From Persicaria tinctoria (lineage: Eukaryota > Streptophyta > Magnoliopsida > Caryophyllales > Polygonaceae): DNA of 64,000 nt. Of this stretch, positions 1 to 11,345 are shown piece after piece. Where the stretch lies: NCBI GenBank assembly GCA_037127255.1, contig JBANSL010000004.1:18049967-18113966 (forward strand), given 5' to 3'. Each line of letters starts with the position of its first letter. The first letter of the stretch is position 1. A program made the position numbers and the translations under genes. A model generated the notes under the pieces. That model was not told the origin of the DNA. It did no database searches and saw nothing but the letters and a program-made list of their open reading frames with translations.

Positions 1-477
1 GGTTTTGATTTCATATTGTTATTCATTTGTTATTTCATTATCTTTTTTCTCATAATTCTTGTTTGCATATTGATTGATCATTTTGATAGAATTTGCATTC
101 ATGCTAGTGATTAATGATTTCTTGCGACTAGTTAATCCATGGTAGCAAGCAATAGATAATTGATTCTGTGAAAGCATCAATTGTCTATATAGGGTAATGA
201 CTATTGGTTGAACATTGATTTCTATGAGATTAGGGTTGAGGGATTTGCATCTTTTGAGAATCTAATAGCATAGGGAGTTTGATATTGCCAACTTGCCAAG
301 TACTTTGGGATTTTGTACTGATGTATGTTTAAGAATCCATTAGGATCGCATATAGTATAAGGGATCGATAGCCTGTGAAGGATAATGATCTAATTAAACC
401 AAAGTCGGAATAACTATTGATATCAATTGCATCGCATTGAATTAGAATAACAATGAAATCATTCCAAGGATCATGAA
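1..477 (+). repeat. Part of an old Ty3/gypsy LTR (left of the solo LTR)
   Basis: No coding sequence. Together with 7240-7465 this forms one unit split by the solo LTR at 478-7234. The right-hand piece has the wording typical of the U5 end of plant Athila/Tat LTRs (a 'ccctgtgggttggact' block, then 'ctatactaattt'). The assignment to Athila/Tat is inference from that text and I cannot place the LTR start. Confidence 0.45.
473..477 (+). repeat. Target-site duplication ATGAA (left) of the solo LTR
   Basis: ATGAA at 473-477 is repeated exactly at 7235-7239, directly outside the TGTAA...TTACA ends of the long LTR. Confidence 0.8.
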
Positions 478-2145
478 TGTAAAGACCGAATATATTTTTT
501 ATATTCTTTTAATATTATTTTAATTAAATATATTATTATTTATTCAATTTGTAATAGTGGAATAAAATTCGTCCTCGAGCACAAGTTTCGATTTTAAAAT
601 CCTTCCGGCATCGTTTTAGAATTTGGATTTTATCGAAAATTGATTCCGCTTTCGAGCTTTGAGTTTGCTAAAAATTACTTTAATTCCGATCATCTTGGAA
701 TTAATTCGAAAATTTAATTTAAATTCTCTAGTGTCGGGATTTTGTTTCAGATAACGGGATTGGGATCGAGCATCGGGATTTAAAATATACCTTGGATGTC
801 ATTATCATCTTGATTTCAAAATATTATTTTAATCGCGTCAGGATAAGGTCGAGTAAGGAGCGTTAGGGTTTATTCTTTCCTCACGTATTTGAAATTGTAT
901 TTTTTGGACCACTTCCTTGTCCTTTTTCTCCTCCTAACCGAATTTCCCAGCAGAGCCCATCTGTTCCTTTGTTTTTCCCCCCTATGTGGAAATTGCCAAC
1001 CCACTGCCTCTGTTGCCTCCGATTTCAGAGCACACCTCACTCCCATCCTCCATTTTCTTCCTCTCCTTCAAATACTCTGCCCACAAAACACTCCATCGGC
1101 ACACTGCACACACCCTCTTTCTCTTTCACTTTCCCTCTCTGTTTCCCCTCTTCCTCATTGCCTTGTTTTCTCTTTCTTATTTGGCTTCCTATGGCTCAAT
1201 CCCAATCCAAACACAAAGGGAAACCACCGCCCCTGTTCTTTCCGCCTATAGTGAGCCCGACGCCGCCAGACCAACATCTCTGCAGCATCATCGACACCTT
1301 GTTTTCCCTCTTTTCGGTGCCGGGTAGCAGCACCAATATTCCACCTCCTCCGACGACTGAACCCGAACCGCCTCCGAGTCGCATCGTACGCCGTTTATCT
1401 GTTCGCGTGAGACATGAATCGGTATGCCCTTCACCCTTTGTTCCAACCTAAAACCTCATCAAGGTCCGCCTTTATAAATCGTTGTCTTCACCCCAGGGAG
1501 CTCGGAGCTCCGTCCACCCTCGACGAGATCGATCGACACCGGCGCCACCGACGCAGAGCCCCTCTCTCTCCTCCTTCTCTTGGGTTCTCTCAAATCCGAA
1601 CGGTAAGTCCTTTCATTTTCTTCCTTGGTCTAAAATGATGTAAAGGTCCTCTTTTATAACTCATTCTTTCGTCCTAGGCCAATCCCGCCCTGCCTCCGTC
1701 TTCGACGAGCCGATGGAGCCCCGACAACATTTTCCGACGACTTCAAAGAATCTCGGTGAGAACCTTATTTGCTAGTTTCTATGTGCCCTTCGGTGTCAGG
1801 TAGAGGGGTCTGGCCAAGCTAGGTCCCCGGTGGGGGCCTGGACTCCTTTCTTTCCTCCGTTCTATCGTCGTTCTGGAGCTCTGCTCTATTCTTGTCTGGG
1901 AAGGAGATAGGTTATAACGTATGGTTGGAGTTGGGCCTAATTTTTCGAGTTTGGGCTCCTAATCCGGATCATTTCTTTCCCTTTCATTTGATGGGGTTGG
2001 GTATTTGACTTTCGGGTCGGGGTGTGAACCCGGATCCCTTCTTTTCCTTTCATTTCCTTCAGTTGGCGGGTTGGGCTTGGATTCTCTCTTCTGGGCTGCG
2101 TTGTTGGGCTTTGATGGGTTGTTATTTCTTAATTGTGTTATGTGT

Positions 2146-2154
2146 TATATATTA
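2146..2154 (+). repeat. 9-bp target-site duplication TATATATTA (left) of the MULE
   Basis: TATATATTA at 2146-2154 is repeated exactly at 5169-5177 on the other side of the element. Nine bases is the standard duplication size for Mutator-like elements. Confidence 0.75.
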
Positions 2155-2329
2155 GGGTGATTTTGCTAGATAGGCTCTTTTGAATGTTTAATGAGGTACT
2201 TAGACCCCAAACTAATTTAATTAGTTTTGCCCTAGACCCCATCCAAATAGAGTAGAATGGTCAATGGTCAACTGTTTGACCATTGACCAGTCAACGTTGA
2301 CCAACTCATTTGTATTTTTTTAAAATACT

Positions 2330-3090
2330 TTTTTGATGCCATTTTATTTTTATTATATTTTATTTTCACTTTGATGCCACTTTTCTAATGAAATGATTGG
2401 ATGACACTTTTTTAATGCCACTTTTTTTAAACATTGATGACATTTTTTGTTTACTGTAATGTCACGTTGACCATTGATGCTATTTTTTTTACTGGTAACG
2501 GTTGATGCCACTTTTTTTTATGTCAATTTTTGGATGATATTTTTTTTACCGTGATGCCATATTTTTGATGATATTTTTTCAAAGTAGTATTTTGATGATA
2601 TTTTTTCAAAGTAGTATTTTGATGACATTTTTTCCTTTAATGTGATACAACTTTTTCAAAAATGGTGTTTTGTTGTCATTTTTATAATGTAATTATTTGA
2701 TGCCACTTTTTAATCAAATTGTTTGATGCCATGTGTTTTTAATTTAATCAATTGTATATCGATTTATTTTCACCGATTATACTTTCATTCACTGATGCCA
2801 CGTTTGTGATTACACTTCATTGATGCAATCACTTGTGGTGACATGTTCATTAAATTTTTATTCATGGATGACATTTGTTATTACGCTTCATTAATCATAA
2901 TTGTTTATGGTGACAATTTTATATAATTGAAATTGATGACATAAGAGCTTAAAACGTGGAATCAAAATATTGTCACCTTATTGCACATATATTTCAAATT
3001 CGTGTTTTGATGATACCTTTCTGATATAATTATTTGATGCCACTTTTTTTATCAAATCGTTTGATGCCACTTTTTAAATTTAATTAATTG
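2330..3090 (+). repeat. Degenerate 'TTTGATGCCACTTTTT' repeat field
   Basis: The phrase TGATGCCA or TGATGACA followed by a T-run recurs more than a dozen times at irregular spacing (for example 2371, 2412, 2508, 2557, 2699, 2724, 2793, 3036, 3062). Spacing is too uneven for a clean satellite. It fills the left arm of the MULE and codes for nothing. Confidence 0.6.
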
Positions 3091-4099
3091 TGTATCGATA
3101 TATTTCTCTCTGTTTCTCCTATTTGAATGTTTGCATAATTTTTGGTAGTCATATTTGAAGGCTTGTGAGCCAAATTTGGCCCCCACTTCACGAACTCATG
3201 AGATTAATGATAGTAAGAGTTATTAGTAAAACAACAAAGCCTATGACACGATCAAAACTTGCTTCATCGTTTGCAAATATGGCAACCTATTACATGATGG
3301 TGACACAAACCAAATCACACATAGATATGCACCTATTACATGCTGATGCTCCAGGGCTGCAAATGTGGCAACCTCTTGCTGGGTGATGCCTGAGATTTGA
3401 AGTGGACAAATCAACAAATGAATGCAACCACCTATTACAGGAACAGAGTTTGGGACTCAAGTCATCTTCATTTTGAATACAAATTTGACAAGTACTAACT
3501 TAATAAGCTTAGTTTCAATGTTTATTTGTCATGAAGTTAACTTAATAAGCTTACTAAAAACTACATCAAAGAAAAATGTCCCACATGATGCTTATGTAAA
3601 AAAAGATAAAGATATTGTATCATCTGTTGACAATGTATCCAAAACATAAAAAATAACACTTCCCTCACATCACCAATCCTTAAGAATCATTCCTAGACAG
3701 CCAAGATTAACTAATCAACTAAAATCGGTACCTCTACTAGACATTTTGACAAACACTTGATATGCACTATGAATTTCCAAAAATCTACACGAATTTCCAC
3801 TCTTCAAACTACTTCAAATGATCACTTTAGTTTCCAAATCATCAAATTTCTTATATAGATTGACAACAGCCAAAGGAATCCAATTTATGAATGGATATGA
3901 AAACTCACAGTGAGTGCGATATTGAATCGGTTGCAAAAAAATTTCAGCCCTCGAGCTACATGACACTAAAAATAGTTGTCATCTCATAGGAGAAAGCCAA
4001 CTTCCATTTCAGCACGAATGCCAACAGGGGAAAAACTCATCTTGAACCCAAAGAAGCTGGCCAAACACATAATACTTCAGATCTGTTCGGCAGGCAGGA

Positions 4100-4260
4100 T
4101 GAAAAAAGCAACATACTAGCCTAGATGATGTCCAGGTTCCTGTACTCCCCATCATAGGGATGGGAAACCTTGGGAAAACAACTCTTGCTCAATTCATCTA
4201 CAAAGATGAAAGAGTAAAGGGTCATTTTACAAATCTGTTTCATCATTCTACAGTAAAGAA
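4100..4260 (+). pseudogene. Captured NB-ARC (NLR resistance gene) fragment with P-loop
   Basis: Reading from 4136 gives a segment of about 35 residues containing [18 protein letters not shown], a match to the NB-ARC P-loop (usual core GMGGLGKTT) followed by the 'DERVKGHF' continuation seen in CC-NBS-LRR proteins. Just upstream, in another frame, is [12 protein letters not shown], which resembles the residues that precede the P-loop in these proteins. A frameshift and a stop (TAG about 4122) therefore separate the two parts. Only this short stretch is present; no RNBS, GLPL, MHD or LRR region follows. It lies inside the MULE and is best read as a captured gene fragment, not a working resistance gene. 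Confidence 0.7.
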
Positions 4261-4429
4261 TCACCTCTACTGAAATTGTCAATCAATCAAGATTCCAAAT
4301 GAAAACTACATTATCAGGACATAATCTAAAAGCTTATAATTCAAAAACAAGTACCAGCATCTCATAAATCCTTCCTCATCCGATACGGGAGTATGCGAAT
4401 TCTTAATCGTCTGAAGTGAAAACATGGTA

Positions 4430-5070
4430 GATGAAATGGCATCAGCTATACCCATCTGTAAACAAGATGCCAAGTTAGTCCAATGTAAAATAGAAAGAAA
4501 AAAAGATTCAACTTTTCCCCATCTGTAAACAAGTACCAGCATCTCTCAAAAGCCGGAGACCGATGACAGTGGCGTTGAAAGAGCGGACTCCACAACAAAC
4601 CAACCGCGAGGAGGAAAGAGGAGGATATGGGCCGGAGGGGAGTGAACCACGAAGGAACGCATAGACGAACCCCGAGAAAAAACACTACCCCAGACGGAAA
4701 AATGAGGGATTTACCCACAAATTAGGCAAAGAAATTGGAGATACAGGGAGAAGAACCCAGTATTGACAAAAGCCCTAACCCAATTAGCGAATTTGATCCC
4801 AATCCAAGCGTGACGACTCGGATTAGGGTTTCCCCGAACATGTAAAACACAGGAGAGGGGAGGCGACACCACGGTGACTCGAGACAGACATAGATAGCTC
4901 GAGGCGGCCGGAGACTGACAAATGTGGCTTAAAGAGCACCAGAGAACGGCCGTGATTGATGGAGAGATCGAAGAATCGAGATGGGAGAACGAAGAGGAAG
5001 AAGAAAGGAGCACCTGAGAACGAGTGAGATGAGAGAGGATGGAGGGACGGAGGAAGGATCGGGAAAGCGA
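4430..5070 (-). other. GC-richer gene-like segment in the MULE right arm, unrecognised
   Basis: Compared with its A+T-rich surroundings this stretch has higher GC. It holds overlapping minus-strand frames, among them 4711-5013 (100 codons, serine-rich start) and 4446-4718. I recognise no domain. Position just inside the right inverted repeat fits captured 5'-gene sequence, but there is no proof of coding. Confidence 0.3.
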
Positions 5071-6836
5071 AAAAACAATTAAAAAGGTCTACTCATGCTG
5101 AAAAAACATTTAATGGACCTATCTACTTAACTAAAGATGCTTAAAGCTCCATTTCAGCAAATTCCCTCTATATATTATGGTTGTATTTATTTGAATGTTA
5201 GATGTATTATTGTTGTTGTTATCATCTTATTTCTGATTTTATGGAAAGTATATTTTGGAATTTTATATCTTATAAAGTTATTTTGGAAAATGTTATTATA
5301 TTAATATGGGTTGTGTGATGTTTTAAATTTGTGAATTTAGGAATTATAAAGTGATTTATTGACTTGGATTTATAATTTGTAAAGAGGATTTAAATTCGAT
5401 ATTTTATTTAGTTATGTAATGCTTGGAAAATTATTTAAAAAGAGATTTTCAAGTTTCGGAAATATCTCTTAAATGATTTAATGTTTGAAAACCAAAATAT
5501 CGGAATATTTTGATAAAACAAGATTTTGGGTTGACTTAGAAAATTTGATTACTTCCTCTTGAATTGGACAAGTATGATTTGAGAAATTGTTTTGAATATG
5601 AGTTGACTTAACTTGAGATTTAAGAGTTTGGAAAACTTTGGGAAAATGATTTACTTGATTTAACTTGGTGAATTTATTGTTGAATCCTGCTTGAGAATTA
5701 TGTGAATTTTAAATAAAATATGAAATGCTATATGATGATGCAAGATGAGATGATGGATGAGATATTATATGTTGAGGTGATATGAACATGAAATGATTTA
5801 TGATGAGATAAGACGGAATGATCTGAAGGGTGATATGTGAAGTTATGTACGATAGTTAGGGGCGCCTTGTGTGACTTAGATAGACTTATGCATATTCGTA
5901 TGTTTCTTAGGTGATTTGCGATCTATTGGACATTGCTTACTATTGGTGTTGATTTCTTGGATTCTGCGTGCCTCCAGGTAAGTTTCCTACGGGAGCATAC
6001 TCAGTAACCTGGACCTCATGCTTGTTGTGTCATATAGTATGTAGGTGTTGCATATGAATAAAACCATGCCATGTAGTATCATGATTAGGACTTGCACTTT
6101 CGAATGATCATCCGTATTCTTTATGTGTTTGGAACAGAATGACAGTTATCTGTGAGTCTTAGAGTCTTTGCTAGAGTCATAGGGGCATTCGTGTTTTATA
6201 TCGTTTTGGTCCCTGATCGAGTCGATGAGCTTGATTTGTATATATCTCTGTATGGTTTGGCATAGTCCGATCGCCCTACCTCGGAGTGGGTACGCGAATA
6301 TATCTGTTACGGTTCGGCTGAGGCCGAGCGCCCTACCTCGAAGTGGGTACGGGAAATACAGAGATATGGGGATATGCCACTTGGTAGTCTTTGAGCGCCT
6401 TTACTATATTTATGCACTTATATTATATCCTGATAAAGCATGTCTCGCGTGTTTAAATTCCGTAATGCATTAGAGCATCCTTATTCTAGGTATAGGCGTA
6501 CTATATGTCCTCTGCGAGGTCTTTAGGGCCCGCATGTGTCTCTGGGCTTGACTTTGTGGACAGACTTAGGTACCCGCTCTTTTGCCGCTCTATGCTTCTA
6601 TGGCGAGGGATCCTCCTGGGCGAAAGCGAAGAACCGAACTGACCCGCTTATTTGGCTTAAGTATTATTTGATTATGATTTCGGTTTTGACCCGGCTCCGC
6701 CGTGGCAAGTTGTACTTTACTTTCGTTTTTCGTCCTTTTTTTTAAACGAATTTCCGCAACTTGGACCTTAGGACAGGTTAAGGGTACCCAACGACCCTAC
6801 GATTGTTTTGGGGTTTGAAATCCCCGTTTTAAATAC

Positions 6837-7120
6837 TACTCCCTCCGTCCTAAAATACATGAGCTTTTAGCCTTTTGCACAAGTTTTAATAATACAGTTT
6901 ACTTTTAAAAAAACATCATCGTTGCACTAACTTTTTCATAAACTTTATTATTTTTAAACACCCACTACACATTTTAACCAATCAAATTATTTTAAAAAGT
7001 CAACAACACACAAACCAATACAAATCATTACAACTTTCTACCTAGAAAACATAAAAGCTCATTTATTGTTGGACAAAAATTTACCTCTAAAAACCCATGT
7101 ATTATTGGACGGAGGGAGTA
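6837..7120. mobile_element. Stowaway (Tc1/mariner-type) MITE
   Basis: The 280-bp unit starts CTCCCTCCGTCC and ends GGACGGAGGGAG, the classic Stowaway terminal inverted repeats, with a TA duplication at 6837-6838 and 7119-7120. It has no coding capacity, as expected. It sits inside the solo LTR. Confidence 0.93.
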
Positions 7121-7234
7121 AATGAGTAATGTTTAAGAAGTTTGAAACTTCGACCCGTACCTAGATTGCAAGATTCGAACGAAGGTATCCAACCTTCGAA
7201 ACGTAACCAAGGTATTTATATCCGAGCCGTTACA

Positions 7235-7465
7235 ATGAACCCCAACCATTGTTGAGAATTGCAGGTGAAGCGCTTTCATCATATTGGTAACATCTTTGCA
7301 ATCATTACTACGTTTTACTTATTTCTTTTATTTACTCATCTCAATATTATTCTTGATTATTTCAAATCAGCATTTGATACACGAATCTAGTTCTCCCTGT
7401 GGGTTGGACTCCTACTTCTCTGCTATACTAATTTATTGGTTAGCTGTTATAGGAGAAAATCGAGT
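7235..7465 (+). repeat. Continuation of the old gypsy LTR (U5-like end)
   Basis: It begins with the right ATGAA copy (7235-7239) and continues the sequence interrupted at 477. A 'ccctgtgggttggact...ctatactaattt' block at about 7397-7436 is the wording found just before the primer site in many Athila/Tat LTRs. No recognisable PBS follows, so the element is truncated here. Confidence 0.45.
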
Positions 7466-9342
7466 TCAATAAATATAAATATAAATCAAACCAGATTGTG
7501 CCCACGCAAATAATTACAAGACTTCCTCCCACTGTAGTAAAAGGAAGTCAAGATCGATCCTCGAGGAAGTTGATCAGCGGATCTCAGATAGCTAGGCGAA
7601 TCACCTCCAGAAACCAACTTAGAGTACTTGACCTTGACTAGGGTGTAGCCGACAAGGGCATCGTACAGTCGATTTCGAGTAGAAACAACAAATCCAGGCA
7701 CTAGGAAGTAGTCGACGTCGGCAAGATCTCCTCGACGTCGAGTAGATGTGCTTCGTCGAGTACCTGCAAAACACAAAAACAAGCAATCGATCTCGAGAAA
7801 GTACTTGATTTTGAACGTCAGTAGTCGACGTCGCGTAGTTTTGCAGAATAATTGTGTGCATCGACGAAAGATGGCCGAAAAGTTTAAGGGTGGAAACGAG
7901 GTATGGATAGAAAATAAATAGGTTGATAGATTTTTGATTGTAAACAATTAAACGAAAACTTCCAAGACCAGGGTTTGCAACGACAATAACCATGCAAGCA
8001 GAATCATAAATCACAAAAGGCGACAACTTTATCAACAAAGGAAAAGGCTTTCACCAAATCCGACATGCAGGAATATAAACCTTTCGATTAATAACCCTAA
8101 TTGTGTCTATTCCTTTTCATAATTAGAATTTATAATCTTCCGAATAGAAACCCTAATTACTACCCAAGTTTCACAACATGAGTTCTTCAATTTCTCAATC
8201 AAATGTGAAGCACGAGGAATAGAACAAGATAAAGTAGATAAAGTATCTTCTTTTGCAATTCGCTAATCCACCATCATGGCTATCGTCGGGCTCCCTCGGA
8301 CCCTAGAAGTAGGTGGACTACTCATGCCTCATCATAGTAATCGACATCATTGATGTAAAAGAAACTTGCATAAACTATATTCAAAGTCTTTACAATCCCG
8401 GCACTCCAACTTTCACTAAAGCGCCAAAACCCTAAAACCTTTAATTTGAACTCCTAAATTGTATGTGGAATAGCTCTCGAATTGAATGAATAAAAAAACT
8501 AGCCCCCTGGAATTTATTTATAGGGTTTAATCCTAGCTATTCTAGGAAAGCAAATCTCTATCTATTCTTAAAGATAAAACTTAGATAAATAAAACATTAA
8601 TCTAAAAAGGTAAATATCTAAACTCTTCATGTGGTAAATAATCTTCTCCCATCTTGATAGATCTTGATAAAATCGTGATATCCTCGTCTTTGCTTTGTGC
8701 CCAAGTAGTCCACTTGAATTCGGATCAGCCCAACACGTCCTCGGCCCAAAAACAGTGTAGTCGACGTTGAGTAGTCTTCTCGATCTCAGGTGTTCTTCAG
8801 TGCGTCTCGAGTAGTCTTCTTCTCGTCGAGATCGGGTAGGGTTCTAGGTCTGGTCGACATCGAGTAAAGTACTCGACGTCGAGTACTCTTCAAGGATCCT
8901 CGAGTGCTCTCTCCTCGTCGAACTCGAGTTGGTCTTAGTAGTGGTCGACATCGAGTAACGTACTCGACGTCAAGTAGTCATCGAACTCGAGTGACCTGTG
9001 TCTTCAACCCTCGACTTGGTTTGCTTCCAGATGTAGTCGACGTCGAGAAGTTTACTCGACATCGAGTAGTATCCTGCTTTCGTCTTCTTCTTTTGGTTTC
9101 GTCCCGGAATGGCTCCAAATTCTGCAATATTAAGCATAAACTCGTGTAGTCCTCTATTTCTGGCAAGTAAGCTTATACTACACAAATTATACATATTCCA
9201 AACCCGAAATATGCAAATTACTTGGAATAAGAAGCGAAAATGCGCATAAAAAACATGGTTACTTTAGTAGACATCATTAGCTAAAGTTAGAATTATTATT
9301 TGCATTTAGGACTAGGACCAACGACACATCTATCCTACTTGT
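7466..9342. repeat. Probable Athila-type LTR region with palindromic TCGACGTCGA motifs
   Basis: There is no convincing coding sequence; the open frames at 7486-8038 and 8904-9194 overlap on opposite strands and show no domain. The stretch has the phrase TCGACGTCGA and variants many times (7661-7757, 7823-7838, 8757-9075), often as perfect palindromes such as ACTCGACGTCGAGT. A TATA-like word lies on the minus strand near 8515. The hAT at 9343 interrupts the right end, and an Athila-type primer site follows at 10169, so at least the 3' part should be the LTR of the gag-bearing element. Its left boundary and orientation are not resolved. Confidence 0.4.
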
Positions 9343-10158
9343 CAGGGTTGTTCAGAATGTGTCCTGACCTGAAAACCGAACTCAAAAACTCGGTTTCGGG
9401 CAGGCCCAGATGCTATGCGATTCGGGGCTCGGGCCGTCAAAATTGAAAATTCGGTTTCGGTCCAAAAACGGAACCGAACCAAATGGTTCGGGGCTCGGAA
9501 CCATTTGTTTTAATTTTAAAAAACTACATTTACGTTTTTAATTTTACGTTAGTGTAGGTGAGGGGTTCACTTATTTTGTTTCACTTATTCTTTATCATTC
9601 ACACTTCACATTTCACACAACCGCTACCTCTGCCGCTCCTCCATCGCCGCGCAGCCTCGCTTCCGCCCTCGCCACTCTCACGACAGCACAGACCGCACAC
9701 GCATGGTGATACAACCTTCTAGCTTCTTCCTAGATTGCCCAACCCGGGCCGCTCATACTTCACACAACCGCCGCCGCTAGGTCGCTGCTCCCGCTCCGCC
9801 GTCGCTGCACCGCCCCACTTTCGCCCTCGCCCAGCCCCACACCACTCACATAGCAACCAAAGATTGCATAAACACTGTGACATAGCCACCCTCACCCAGC
9901 CCCAATGTTTGTTTGAAATTATTTTTCCAAAATTTCTCCTTGCGTTCAGAGGTATTTTCATTTCGAGCATAAACATTAAAGTGATTAAATAAAGGCAATA
10001 TGAGGTCAGTTTTTTCGGGCCAAAAACCAAAAAACCCGAAATCGAATTAGTGGTTTTCGGTTCGAGCCTCGGTCCATCCTTCTAAAAATTTTGGGACGTC
10101 GGTTCCAGTCCGAACCGTTTTGGTCGGTTTGGGCCATTTGCGCAACCCTACTACTCGT
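9335..10158. mobile_element. Non-autonomous hAT element
   Basis: The element proper is 9343-10150 (808 bp). It starts CAGGGTTGTTCAGAA and ends CGCAACCCTA, giving short terminal inverted repeats of hAT type. The 8-bp flanks CTACTTGT (9335-9342) and CTACTCGT (10151-10158) match at 7 of 8 positions. Internally there are 'ggttcggttcgggcc' runs near both ends and a GC-rich middle (9600-9870), but no transposase. The same family occurs at 59654-60429. Its last 100 bp are copied at 18817-18916. Confidence 0.75.
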
Positions 10159-10168
10159 TACCAAATCT

Positions 10169-10186
10169 TGGTGCCGTTATCGGGGA
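10169..10186 (+). promoter_or_regulatory. Athila-type primer-binding site (tRNA-Asp-like)
   Basis: TGGTGCCGTTATCGGGGA differs at three positions from the TGGCGCCGTTGCCGGGGA site that I know from Athila and related Ty3/gypsy elements (complement of the tRNA-Asp 3' end). It lies directly after the presumed LTR end and 55 bp before the gag start, as expected. Confidence 0.75.
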
Positions 10187-10241
10187 GAATTTTTAGTGTT
10201 TGTGTTCTTTTGTTGATTTTCTTGGGTTTGGACTACTCTGC

Positions 10242-10328
10242 ATGGTCCAGACCCGTGCAACTAATTCATCTCCTTTGCTTTTTGATTTAGAAGTTGAAAG
10301 ATTTTTATCCAGGTTGAGAAGAAGACTA
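10242..10328 (+). pseudogene. gag: Athila-type gag, first 29 codons (5' part)
   Basis: ATG at 10242 opens a frame reading MVQTRATNSSPLLFDLEVER, the characteristic start of Athila gag proteins. The frame runs into the GAATT target site at 10329-10333, where the Sirevirus inserted, and resumes in the same phase at 20110. A second copy of this 5' part lies at 19008-19094 inside the duplicated flank. The protein would package element RNA; here it is split and not functional. Confidence 0.8.
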
Positions 10329-10333
10329 GAATT
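10329..10333 (+). repeat. Target-site duplication GAATT (left) of the Sirevirus
   Basis: GAATT at 10329-10333 is repeated at 20110-20114 immediately outside the TG...CA ends of the Sirevirus LTRs. The gag reading frame is continuous across the two copies once the element is set aside. Confidence 0.9.
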
Positions 10334-11343
10334 TGATAACTCCCTCCTTTGATGAAAATCGGAAAAGATGTTCCAAAGGCTTTGACAGGATATTTGTGTC
10401 AAAGGCCTTGGAGCGTTAACAGTTGATGAAATACAAAACCTATCTTATTATTCGTATATTATTTTATCTTATTATATACTTCCATTATATTATATATATA
10501 TGAATAACTAACCATTTCAGGAAGTATAAATCAGATTACATCCTTCCTTTTACTTGTTGAGAAGATCGGTTCAAAAATAGATCATGGCTTCGAAGTGTCC
10601 TTAAATAGAAGATCCAAGATCAACCTGATTGGAAAGAGCCGTTGGAGATCTGGTGATGAAGATCCTCACGCTCCATGCTATCTTCATGCTATTATATAAA
10701 GGAAAGGAAGGAGAAGACAGAAGTACAAGTGCTACACACGAGCTTCAATTCATTCAAGCGATCTGTCTTCCAAGTGTCTCTCTGCAAAGCGCTCAAATAG
10801 TTTGTTGTTTATTTCAAAGCCTTTGAGAGTCACTGTGAGCTTATAGGATATATTTATTACAAGTGTTACTCGAGAGTTTATAACTCAGGAAGTTGCACTA
10901 GGCTATTGATTTGCGAGAGTTAGAGGATTGTACTAGATAGCTGAGAGAGGTGGGGCTCTTCTAGATTGGTCTAGGACTCCAAGGGAACGTGAGTTGACTA
11001 GATTGCAATTGTATATGAGAGAGGCTTCTCGGTGAGCTATTAGGATCCTAAGCTAAGCATTCAATAAAGCCTTTGAATCCTAGGGTTGTGGAAGAACCTT
11101 AGGCGGGGACGTAGGCCAGTTGTGCTGAACCTCGTAAACAATTACTCGTGTCCTTTACTTATTTGCTTTACCTTATTTCCGCACTTGGTTCGATTGTCTA
11201 ACTTTGTGATTCAGGTTTAATCTCAAGAGTTTTGATTCAAGCTTCAAAAGTCTTGAGACTTTCTGCGAAAACCGGGCATACTCTATTCAACCCCCCTTCT
11301 AGAGTATTTCTTATTACATTGTTTTTACATTATTGAACCTTCA
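10334..11343 (+). repeat. Sirevirus 5' LTR
   Basis: 1010 bp, starting TGATAACTCC and ending GAACCTTCA. It is almost identical to 19100-20109. A TATATAAA box lies at 10693-10700, so transcription should start near 10725. The related minus-strand LTR at 59107-60939 begins with the same TGATAACTCC. Confidence 0.9.
10693..10700 (+). promoter_or_regulatory. Putative LTR TATA box
   Basis: TATATAAA in the 5' LTR, with the identical copy at 19459-19466 in the 3' LTR. It is the only canonical box I see in the central LTR, so it is the likely Pol II core promoter of the element. Confidence 0.6.
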
Positions 11344-11345
11344 AT

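Larger units (their letters stand above)
2155..5168. mobile_element. Mutator-like element (Pack-MULE type), non-autonomous
   Basis: A 3.0-kb unit flanked by a perfect 9-bp duplication. The left end (GGGTGATTTTGCTAGA) and the reverse complement of the right end (GAGGGAATTTGCTGAA) form imperfect terminal inverted repeats about 35 bp long. There is no transposase ORF. The cargo is a TGATGCCA-rich degenerate repeat (2330-3090), an NB-ARC fragment (4100-4260) and a GC-rich, gene-like piece near the right end (4530-5070). That is the layout of a Pack-MULE, an element that carries fragments of host genes. It inserted into the already present gypsy LTR. Confidence 0.7.
478..7234. mobile_element. Solo LTR of a Ty3/gypsy-like retrotransposon, with nested MULE and MITE
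   Basis: The unit starts TGTAAAGACC and ends GCCGTTACA, so it has the short inverted TGTAA/TTACA ends of an LTR, and it is flanked by a 5-bp ATGAA duplication. There is no PBS, gag, pol or second LTR between the duplications, so it is a solo LTR left by LTR-LTR recombination. After removing the nested MULE (2155-5168) and Stowaway (6839-7118) with their duplications it is about 3.45 kb, which is long for a plant LTR. The text around 560-800 and 6190-6360 resembles Tekay/Del chromovirus LTRs; that lineage call is from memory. The pyrimidine-rich stretch 880-1640 has overlapping open frames in several phases but nothing I recognise as a protein, so I treat it as LTR sequence. Stretches 5178-6838 and 7119-7234 are the rest of the LTR. 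Confidence 0.75.

Noticed and set aside
889..1640. Several overlapping ORFs as a host gene
   Set aside because: They overlap in different frames over a C/T-rich stretch, have low-complexity Pro/Ser/Leu content and no domain, and lie inside an LTR.
4100..4260. Working NLR resistance gene
   Set aside because: Only the P-loop vicinity is present, with a frameshift and a stop, and it sits inside a MULE.
10051..11343. Reading the whole 1293-bp direct repeat (10051-11343 and 18817-20109) as the Sirevirus LTRs
   Set aside because: No matching target duplication exists at 10046-10050, and the first 283 bp contain the hAT end, the Athila primer site and gag start. LTR edges at 10334 and 19100 give TG...CA ends, GAATT duplications and a continuous Athila gag frame; the minus-strand relative starts at the same TGATAACTCC.
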